From Acidobacteriota bacterium (GTDB lineage Bacteria > Aquificota > Aquificia > Aquificales > Aquificaceae), in assembly GCA_003696155.1 (NCBI GenBank), contig RFFP01000012.1, positions 36,018 to 100,017 of the forward strand: a stretch of 64,000 nt of DNA, given 5' to 3'. Below the pieces are notes generated by a model, which saw only the letters and a program-made list of their open reading frames with translations, did not search any database and was not told the origin of the DNA. Below, in pieces: positions 24,933 through 31,568 of the stretch (its first letter is position 1; every line of letters starts with the position of its first letter). Made by a program: the position numbers and the translations under genes.

Positions 24933-25727
24933 TCATCGGTGCCTTCCTGCGTCCCTTGCCACCCCCCTCTTGGAGCTCTGTATAAACTCTACAAGCTTTC
25001 TCACAGCTTCGTGATGTCCAAAGTCTTTTATAACAAGCTCTATAGCATCCTTCTTGAGCATTCCGCTTCGGAAAAGTAGTTTATAGGCCCTCTTTATACT
25101 GTTTATTACCTCATTTGAAAAACCCTTTCTCTCCAACCCTACGGTGTTTATACCGTAAAGATGGGCATGCTGTCCAGAGGCCCTAGTATAAGGAGGGATA
25201 TCTAGGGATACGCCAGAGAGTCCACCTACCATGGCGTAAGCCCCAACACGTGCCCACTGATGTACAGCGGACAGCCCACCTATAAAGGCATATTCACCGA
25301 CTTCCACGTGACCACCGAGGGTGGCACAGTTGGCCATTATAACACCCCTCCTTACAACGCAGTCGTGAGCAACGTGGGAGTATGCCATAAGCATAACCTC
25401 GTCCTCTATTACGGTTTTCATCTTATCTAGGGCTGTCCCCCTATGCACGGTCACATATTCCCTTAGTATGACTCTGTTGCCTATAATTACTTCACTCTCT
25501 TCACCTTTGTACCTAAGATGCTGAGGCTCTTCTCCTATGATAGCCCCATCGTATATCTTACAATCTTCACCTATGCGTACACGACCTCTTATGGAAACCC
25601 TTGCCCCTATTTTAGTATTATTGCCTATGCTAACCCTCCCTTCTAGGACTGTATAGGGACCCACCTCCACATCCTCTCCAAACTCCACATCTCCCTTTAT
25701 TATGACCGTTGGATGGACCTTTACCAT
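24933..25727 (-). CDS. lpxA: Acyl-ACP--UDP-N-acetylglucosamine O-acyltransferase
   Basis: A 264-aa left-handed beta-helix acyltransferase that starts lipid A synthesis by adding a 3-hydroxyacyl chain to UDP-GlcNAc. Hexapeptide repeats run from residue 1 to about 190, with the catalytic His region MAYSHVAHDCVV; the helical C-terminus is present. Shows that the organism makes LPS. Overlaps the CinA-like gene by 7 bases. Confidence 0.95.
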   Translation of the reverse strand: MVKVHPTVIIKGDVEFGEDVEVGPYTVLEGRVSIGNNTKIGARVSIRGRVRIGEDCKIYDGAIIGEEPQHLRYKGEESEVIIGNRVILREYVTVHRGTALDKMKTVIEDEVMLMAYSHVAHDCVVRRGVIMANCATLGGHVEVGEYAFIGGLSAVHQWARVGAYAMVGGLSGVSLDIPPYTRASGQHAHLYGINTVGLERKGFSNEVINSIKRAYKLLFRSGMLKKDAIELVIKDFGHHEAVRKLVEFIQSSKRGVARDAGRHR

Positions 25728-26395
25728 TGCAACCTCCCTAAGAGGTATCTTCTCAAAATTTCAAGAGCCCACTGGGTTGCTTTAAAGCGGTTTTCGTTTC
25801 TATCCCCCTGCAGAAGGACCTTCTTGACTAAAACTTCCTTGTCTGTAGCCAAACCTATGTATGTGAGCCCTACGGGTTTGTCCTTAGTTCCCCCACTGGG
25901 ACCTGATATACCAGTTATGGCAAGGGTTATATCTGCGTCCGTCTCTTCCAATGCGCCCAGTGCCATCTGTCTGCATACTTCTTCAGACACAGCTCCGTAC
26001 TTTCCGAGGGCTTCCTCCCCCACACTTAGAAGCTTGGTTTTCAGTTCGTTGGCGTATACCACAAAACCGCCAATAAAATATTCCGATGCTCCGGGAACGT
26101 TCACTATCCTTGCAGAGAGGAGTCCACCGGAACAACTCTCCGCAACAGCGAGCTTTATTCCCCTCTCTTTTAACATCCTTCCCACAACAGCCTCAAGCTC
26201 ATCCCTTCCTACGGTGTAAACAAAATCCCCATATCTATCCAAGAAGGCCTTGAGCTCATCCTCCCTATTAAAGAAAAGGTCTACACCACCAGTCCAAACT
26301 CTGTGAGCATAGGCTTGAAAACCTTCCTCAAGTCCGAAGGTTCTAACCATTATCTCTCCTTGCTTGTCTTTGTATTCGCACAGCCCAACAATCAT
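25721..26395 (-). CDS. CinA C-terminal domain protein (nicotinamide-nucleotide amidase family)
   Basis: A 224-aa protein whose residues about 65-215 match the CinA/PncC amidase domain: LAVAESCSGGLLSARIVNVPG, EYFIGGFVVYANELK and AITGISGPSGGT. That domain deamidates NMN to nicotinate mononucleotide in NAD recycling. The first 60 residues are not CinA N-terminal domain and I do not recognise them. The start at 26395 is supported by a 4-base ATGA overlap with the upstream molybdopterin-like gene; an ATG 15 codons later is an alternative. Confidence 0.85.
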   Translation of the reverse strand: MIVGLCEYKDKQGEIMVRTFGLEEGFQAYAHRVWTGGVDLFFNREDELKAFLDRYGDFVYTVGRDELEAVVGRMLKERGIKLAVAESCSGGLLSARIVNVPGASEYFIGGFVVYANELKTKLLSVGEEALGKYGAVSEEVCRQMALGALEETDADITLAITGISGPSGGTKDKPVGLTYIGLATDKEVLVKKVLLQGDRNENRFKATQWALEILRRYLLGRLQW

Positions 26396-27978
26396 CTCAG
26401 TGTCTCATATCTGTTGCATGGGTCCTTATGTAGGTTGCCCACTCTTACACCTGGGTCAAAGGGTTGATACTCCTCGTATTCGGAGGATATAAAAATCACG
26501 CCCTCCGCCACATTTTTTGTAATGCTTATATGTATATCCCTTTCGTTTATACTGACACTATCCTTCAGCCCTAGATCCCTTGCTGTCCTTGGGTTTATGT
26601 ATGCCCTTTGGAATCTCTCCATATCATGGGTCCAAGGGTTCCAATGACCCATATCCTCCACAAGACCGCTATCCGTATACAGGTAGAGCTCAGACTTAGG
26701 ATGGTCCTTAGGTTCGTACTTTAAGGACTCAACCTTCGGTAGGTTAATCCTAACACCCTCCTCTTTGCCCTTTAGCTCCTCAAGTTCTATACCATACTCT
26801 TGGAGAAAAGAATAGAGGTTGACCTCTTTCCTATAAACCTCCGACAGCACATGATAGGGGTTGTATATACCCTCCTCCGGCCTTAGGGTTTGTGGAGAGT
26901 AAAGGAGAAAGCCAAAACCATGTCTGTAGTTTATAAACTCCCTTTCATGAAAGAGAGTAGCACCAAAAACCAAATTAGAGTGGTGGGCTGTCACATTTGG
27001 GAAGGTCTGAAAGCTAACGATAAACTTATCCTCCATCAACCTTAGGTGTTCATCGCTCAGATACCTGAAAAGGTTTCCAATTACCACAAGGTTATCAAAC
27101 TCCTCAAGCCTGTTGAAAAACTCTCTAAGCTCCTTAGCAGGAAAGGGCATAAGGTCACCTACCAGGCTGTAATTTACAGAGAACTTCCGACTTATCTGCG
27201 ACAGTGCATATAGGAGAGCTCCCCTAAAAGGAGAGAGGAGCAGGTGACTACCGATGAGAAGGAGAGAACCCCTGAGCAGGAAGAACCACCTCTTGACGGA
27301 TTCTGCATCACCCTCAGCTTTCTCAGGGCTGATAACTTGGTATAAGAAGTTAACCATAAGATCAGGCTTAAGGACAAGCCTCTGCTTTGCCTTTGCGCAT
27401 AGGGTTTCATAGCGTGAAGATAGGCAGAAGAGGTAAGCACCCTTCTCTATGGCATCCACTATCCAACGTGTGGACATAACTTCAGAAAATACGGGCTCTG
27501 CGTCTATGGAAAGTATAAACCTTGCATCCTTCCATTCTGTAAAATTCACAGTAGAGGGAAGAAAGTCCACCACAGGGGCATCGACGAAGAGTTCATCGGA
27601 CAAAGACCGTGCGAGCAGATACTCTTCTAAACCCGCCTGCCTACCCAATAGAAAGGCAGTTTTACCAACGCTTAATTTATCCCTTAGTATGCTTATGGCG
27701 ATTGAATGGTCTATTTCCCTAAAGCCCTCTCCTTCCCTGAGGAATATACCCTTAAGTCTAAGGGAGTTACCGGGGAGCTCTTGAATGTAGGTTATGCCCT
27801 TGGTACAAAGACTGCCCATACCCCTTGGGTCTGAGGGATTGCCGTAAAGGTCTACTATTTTGTTATCCTTAAGATAGATTATGTATCCACAACCACAACC
27901 ACAACCTGCGCATAGCCCTACTCTTTCCCTATCGAAGTCTTTAGCAGAAAGAGGAACATTGGTAGCTTCTAATCCCAT
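26392..27978 (-). CDS. Short molybdopterin-oxidoreductase-superfamily protein with [4Fe-4S] site
   Basis: From the ATG at 27978 it is 528 aa. The N-terminus has the cluster motif Cys23-x2-Cys26-x3-Cys30-x27-Cys58 (CAGCGCGC ... SLCTKG) of formate dehydrogenase and nitrate reductase large subunits. The middle (ILSIDAEPVFSEVMSTRW) and the C-terminus (INPRTARDLGLKDSV) follow the MopB fold, ending in a Molydop_binding-like domain. It is much shorter than typical 700-1000 aa enzymes and I see no obvious Cys, Sec or Ser molybdenum ligand. Substrate unknown; it may be a FwdB/FdhA relative or a structural subunit. The frame stays open to an ATG at 28086, but that part is AT-rich, crosses the divergent promoter and contains a TATAAT 10 bases before 27978. 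Confidence 0.7.
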   Translation of the reverse strand: MGLEATNVPLSAKDFDRERVGLCAGCGCGCGYIIYLKDNKIVDLYGNPSDPRGMGSLCTKGITYIQELPGNSLRLKGIFLREGEGFREIDHSIAISILRDKLSVGKTAFLLGRQAGLEEYLLARSLSDELFVDAPVVDFLPSTVNFTEWKDARFILSIDAEPVFSEVMSTRWIVDAIEKGAYLFCLSSRYETLCAKAKQRLVLKPDLMVNFLYQVISPEKAEGDAESVKRWFFLLRGSLLLIGSHLLLSPFRGALLYALSQISRKFSVNYSLVGDLMPFPAKELREFFNRLEEFDNLVVIGNLFRYLSDEHLRLMEDKFIVSFQTFPNVTAHHSNLVFGATLFHEREFINYRHGFGFLLYSPQTLRPEEGIYNPYHVLSEVYRKEVNLYSFLQEYGIELEELKGKEEGVRINLPKVESLKYEPKDHPKSELYLYTDSGLVEDMGHWNPWTHDMERFQRAYINPRTARDLGLKDSVSINERDIHISITKNVAEGVIFISSEYEEYQPFDPGVRVGNLHKDPCNRYETLR

Positions 27979-27988
27979 GCAATGTAAC

Positions 27989-27994
27989 ATTATA
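27989..27994 (-). promoter_or_regulatory. -10 candidate supporting the 27978 start
   Basis: TATAAT on the minus strand, 10 bases before the ATG at 27978. It supports this start over the upstream ATG at 28086. No Shine-Dalgarno; -35 unclear. Confidence 0.4.
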
Positions 27995-28072
27995 CATCTA
28001 AAGCAATAGGGTTCACATATTACAAGTGTTTGATAAATAAAATATGTTTGACGTTTTTTTATATCATGCATC

Positions 28073-28100
28073 TTGACATTTTCCACAATAGGATTATAAT
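28073..28100 (+). promoter_or_regulatory. Consensus promoter of the AbrB-like/flgDE operon
   Basis: Perfect TTGACA (28073-28078), 16-base spacer, perfect TATAAT (28095-28100). The AbrB-like ATG follows after only 7 bases, so the mRNA should be leaderless or nearly so. It is sigma70-like, unlike the sigma28 or sigma54 promoters common in flagellar operons. Confidence 0.75.
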
Positions 28101-28107
28101 CATATTC

Positions 28108-28350
28108 ATGGATGAAGTAGCAAAAATTATGGCAAGGGGGCTTATAGCGCTTCCCAGCGATGTAAGAAAGAGATTAGGTCTTAAGGAGGGGGATTTGGTA
28201 AGGATCGAAGTAAAGGATGACCAGCTTATAATAAAGAAAGAGCAGAGGATATACGACCTCAAGGGTAGCCTCCAAGGGATGGGAACTCAACAAAAGAGCT
28301 TTGCCCAGATACTGGTGGAGGAATATGAGAAACAAAAAGGGGGGAAATGA
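28108..28350 (+). CDS. AbrB/MazE/VapB-like DNA-binding protein
   Basis: An 80-aa protein. Residues 4-45 form a SpoVT-AbrB swapped-hairpin domain: KIMARGLIALPSDVRKRLGL then KEGDLVRIEV. The tail (DLKGSLQGMGTQQKSFAQIL) looks like the toxin-binding tail of VapB-type antitoxins, but no PIN-domain toxin gene follows; flgD starts 1 base after its stop. The ATG at 28108 is needed to keep the first AbrB strand; the next ATG (28129) would remove it. Probably a repressor of its own operon, which would make it a flagellar hook regulator; this is inference. Confidence 0.8.
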   Translation: MDEVAKIMARGLIALPSDVRKRLGLKEGDLVRIEVKDDQLIIKKEQRIYDLKGSLQGMGTQQKSFAQILVEEYEKQKGGK

Positions 28351-28351
28351 T

Positions 28352-28993
28352 ATGTTAAAGGCCACTGAACCTTATCAGATAAAGCCGCCAGAACCAAAGG
28401 TAGTATCAAAGGATTATACGCAGGGAGTGGATAACCTCACCTCCGATGACTTTTTAAAGATATACATGGAAACCCTGCGTTATCAGGACCCCTTTGAGCA
28501 GAAGGACTTTTCCAAGATGCTTGAGGACATGGCAAGGCTAAACGAGATAAAACATTTCAACGATATAAGAAACTTCCTCGAGGGTCTTAAAGGATGGTTT
28601 AACCAGATGACTTTCCTTTCAAGTCTTTCTCTGATAGGCAAGGATTTTGTTTTTTCTGCTCAAGATGTAGACACTTTGAAAGGTGGTGAGTACTTCCTCT
28701 TGTCTTCTGAAGACCTTAAGGGTGTAAGTGTAAAGCTCATGGACGGGGAAGACGTGGTTAAGGAGTATAAGTTGGACATAAAAAGAGGTTTGAATACCTT
28801 AGACCTTTCTGACCTGCCTAAAGGACGGTTTGGCATCAAGATCTTTAAGGATGGTGTGGAGCTAGGGGACGTTGCTTTGGGCTATAGGAGTAAGGTGGTA
28901 TCTGTGAGTATCCTTAAGGGAGAGCTCTTTTTTGAGCTTGAGAATGGGAGGCTTGTCTCCCCATCAAGTATAATACACTCAGGAGGGGTATAA
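28352..28993 (+). CDS. flgD: Flagellar hook capping/scaffold protein FlgD
   Basis: A 213-aa protein with the FlgD N-terminal signature: DFLKIYMETLRYQDPFEQKD followed by DMARLNEI. FlgD caps the growing hook so that FlgE subunits assemble. The C-terminal half (about 110-200) fits the FlgD Ig-like/tudor region. The ATG at 28352 is chosen for the GGGG-rich site before it and the 1-base gap after the AbrB-like gene. flgE follows after 1 base. Confidence 0.9.
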   Translation: MLKATEPYQIKPPEPKVVSKDYTQGVDNLTSDDFLKIYMETLRYQDPFEQKDFSKMLEDMARLNEIKHFNDIRNFLEGLKGWFNQMTFLSSLSLIGKDFVFSAQDVDTLKGGEYFLLSSEDLKGVSVKLMDGEDVVKEYKLDIKRGLNTLDLSDLPKGRFGIKIFKDGVELGDVALGYRSKVVSVSILKGELFFELENGRLVSPSSIIHSGGV

Positions 28994-28994
28994 C

Positions 28995-30365
28995 ATGATG
29001 AGGAGCTTTTTCAATGCGGTAACTGGTCTTAACGCATACAGAACATGGATGGATATAACTGCTGACAATATGGCAAACGTTAACACCATAGGCTTCAAAG
29101 GCAGCAGACCTCTCTTCCAAGATGTGGTATCCTCAGTAGTAATAGGTCTAAACACGGTGACCAATACTATGAAATCTACTACCTACGGCGCTGGTATTAT
29201 AGTGGATAGCACTCAAAAGATGTGGACCATAGGAAACTTCAAGCAGACAGGAATAAATACGGACCTTGCTGTTCAAGGCAGGGGACTCTTTATAATAAAA
29301 GATCCAATATCAGGCGTTAATTATTACACAAGGGATGGGCAGTTCAGGTTAAGCAAAGATGGTTTTATGGTAAATTCTGGTGGGTTTAAGCTTCAGGGTT
29401 TTAAGGTAGATGAAAAGGGCAAGACCATTGGCACTGGACTTGAGGACATCCGTATAGTTCAGCAGCTGCCGCCTAGAGCAACTGGTCGGATAACTTTCCT
29501 GTCGCCCGCAAACATGAACGCAGACGCCACAGTACCCGTGAATCCTTTTGACCCAATAGATCCTACAAGTTATAACTACAAGTATACAATTACCATATAC
29601 GACAGCCTTGGCACCCCCTATCAAGCTGACATATTCTTCAGAAGGAGCGCCACTAATAGTTGGGAGATATACCTTAGGTCCGATGTAGATCCAAACACGG
29701 CTGGCTACGAATTAAGCGGTGACTGGTTGGGTATTGGGTTTGACACTTCTGGCAATTTAGTTTACGATAATACTGTAGTCTTAAGAGAGCCATCGCCAGA
29801 TGGCAAATCCTACTATTATTATCTTGATCCTGGCTTATTGACTGTCCCAACGCTTACACCAAGCGGCGGCACCTTCCCGGTCAACACAGATTGGAGAGTA
29901 TACGTGGGTGAGTCTCTACAAGCTATCGCTGTGAACCCTGGCGATCCTATACCCAACTCCTATATAACCCAGTACTCTTCAGATTTTATAGTTACCGCAG
30001 ATCAAGATGGTTATTCAAAGGGCGACCTTGTAGATGTCTATGTGCTTTCTGAAGACGGCGCAGTTGTGGGTGTCTATTCCAACGGCAAGTCCCTACCCCT
30101 TTATAGGGTAGGAATAGCGGTGTTTTCAGACCCTGAGGAGCTTATTAAAAAGGGTGCTAACCTCTATTCATCCATATCTACACCAACTATAATGACCCCA
30201 GGTGGCGCAGAGAAGGTAAGGTCTGGGATGCTTGAGATGTCCAACGTGGATATAGCCAGCGAGTTTATAAACTTAATTTCCGCTCAGAGGGCTTACCAAG
30301 CTAACACAAGAGTGATAACCTCCTCTAACACTGTCCTTGAAGATACGATAAACTTAGTGAGGTAA
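28995..30365 (+). CDS. flgE: Flagellar hook protein FlgE
   Basis: A 456-aa hook subunit. The N-terminal rod-hook motif reads NAVTGLNAYRTWMDITADNM then ANVNTIGFKGSR, and the C-terminus has SNVDIASEFINLISAQRAYQ followed by ANTRVITSSN, the paired helices that form the coiled-coil core. The middle is the variable surface domain. Start at 28995 or the adjacent ATG at 28998; AGGAGGGG lies upstream. Exported by the flagellar type III apparatus and polymerised under FlgD. Confidence 0.93.
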   Translation: MMRSFFNAVTGLNAYRTWMDITADNMANVNTIGFKGSRPLFQDVVSSVVIGLNTVTNTMKSTTYGAGIIVDSTQKMWTIGNFKQTGINTDLAVQGRGLFIIKDPISGVNYYTRDGQFRLSKDGFMVNSGGFKLQGFKVDEKGKTIGTGLEDIRIVQQLPPRATGRITFLSPANMNADATVPVNPFDPIDPTSYNYKYTITIYDSLGTPYQADIFFRRSATNSWEIYLRSDVDPNTAGYELSGDWLGIGFDTSGNLVYDNTVVLREPSPDGKSYYYYLDPGLLTVPTLTPSGGTFPVNTDWRVYVGESLQAIAVNPGDPIPNSYITQYSSDFIVTADQDGYSKGDLVDVYVLSEDGAVVGVYSNGKSLPLYRVGIAVFSDPEELIKKGANLYSSISTPTIMTPGGAEKVRSGMLEMSNVDIASEFINLISAQRAYQANTRVITSSNTVLEDTINLVR

Positions 30366-30393
30366 TCAGAAGAGGTGGGTATTGAGGAGGGGG

Positions 30394-31527
30394 TTAGAGG
30401 GGTGGGAGGGGGCTCACCTCTTTAAGAGCTCCAAGGAGGAGCTCAAGCTCCTCGTTCTTATACTTCAGGTTTGCAGTGAGCCTTAGCCTTGCCTTGCCTC
30501 TGGGCACTGTTGGGTATCTTATAGCCTGCACTAGAAGGCCTTTCCTTAAAAGGTGGTCTCTTATTGCCAAAGCCTTGGCCTCCTCGTAGACCATTATGGG
30601 TAGTATAGGAGTACCATGGAAGGGTACTTCAAACCCTAAAGCAGATAGGTTTTCGTTAATATAAGCACTTAAAGCTCTAAGCCTTTGAGGTAACTCTGGA
30701 TATTTTTCTATTAGCTCAATTGCCTCTTTTGCACCTGCACATACCGATGGAGGCAGAGAAGTTGAGAATATAAGGCTCCTTGCCTTGTTTACTAAGAGCT
30801 CGCAGAGGAGTTTCGAACCGCATACGAAGGCCCCGTAAGAGCCTAAGGCTTTGGAAAGGGTTCCCATAAGGATTATATACTCCTCCCATCCTTCACCGAA
30901 GAGCTCAAGCCCACCCCTTCCACTTTTACCCATAATCCCCGTGGCATGAGCCTCATCAAGGTAAAGCATACAATCATAGTCTTTTGAGAGCTCCTTTAAA
31001 ACCCTAACATCAGCCACATCCCCGTCCATACTAAAGACCGTATCGCTAACTAAGAGGCATCGCCTGTGGTTTTTTCTCTCCCTTTGCAGGAGTTCCTCAA
31101 GGTGCTCATAGTCTCTGTGTCTAAAAACCAAGACCTTAGACTTTGAAAGCCTGCATGCATCTATTATGCTTGCATGGTTGAGCTCGTCGCTGAGAATAAG
31201 GTCTCTATCCTCTATAAGAGAGCTTATGGTTCCGAGGTTAGCAAGATAACCAGAGCCAAATAGCACACAGCAGGGCACACCTTTAAACTGCGCCAGCTTT
31301 TCCTCAAGGGCTCTGTGATGCTTTGTGTAGCCTGAAACCAGCTGAGAAGCGCCAGAGCCAAGCCCGTAGTCCTTTAAAACCCTTATGGAAGCCTCTATTA
31401 CCTCTGGATGGTCTTTCAGCCCAAGGTAATCGTTAGAACAAAAGTCCAAAAGCCCTTCTCTTTGAAGCCTTACCCTGTATAAGCTTTGAAGTTTTAGCTC
31501 TTCTAACTTTTCTCTTATCCAGTCCAT
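30394..31527 (-). CDS. bioF: 8-amino-7-oxononanoate synthase (alpha-oxoamine synthase family)
   Basis: A 377-aa PLP enzyme. Family marks: DFCSNDYLGLKDHP, GSGASQLVSGYTKHHRALE, YLDEAHATGIMG, and the PLP lysine in GTLSKALGSYG. BioF joins pimeloyl-ACP/CoA and alanine in biotin synthesis; 2-amino-3-ketobutyrate CoA ligase (Kbl) is close, but the sequence reads more like BioF. The neighbours give no biotin context. A TAAACT 7 bases before the ATG and no Shine-Dalgarno suggest leaderless expression. Confidence 0.85.
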   Translation of the reverse strand: MDWIREKLEELKLQSLYRVRLQREGLLDFCSNDYLGLKDHPEVIEASIRVLKDYGLGSGASQLVSGYTKHHRALEEKLAQFKGVPCCVLFGSGYLANLGTISSLIEDRDLILSDELNHASIIDACRLSKSKVLVFRHRDYEHLEELLQRERKNHRRCLLVSDTVFSMDGDVADVRVLKELSKDYDCMLYLDEAHATGIMGKSGRGGLELFGEGWEEYIILMGTLSKALGSYGAFVCGSKLLCELLVNKARSLIFSTSLPPSVCAGAKEAIELIEKYPELPQRLRALSAYINENLSALGFEVPFHGTPILPIMVYEEAKALAIRDHLLRKGLLVQAIRYPTVPRGKARLRLTANLKYKNEELELLLGALKEVSPLPPL

Positions 31528-31568
31528 AAATAAAAGTTTAGGAGAAAAGGGGGGAAGACCCCCTTCTC

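Noticed and set aside
27979..28086. N-terminal extension of the molybdopterin-like protein with extra cysteines (CEPYCFRC)
   Set aside because: The segment is AT-rich, crosses the consensus promoter of the divergent AbrB-like gene, and a TATAAT lies 10 bases before the ATG at 27978. The cysteines are probably chance translation.
28108..28350. Complete VapBC-type toxin-antitoxin module
   Set aside because: Only the AbrB-like part is present; the next genes are flgD and flgE, with no PIN or MazF domain.
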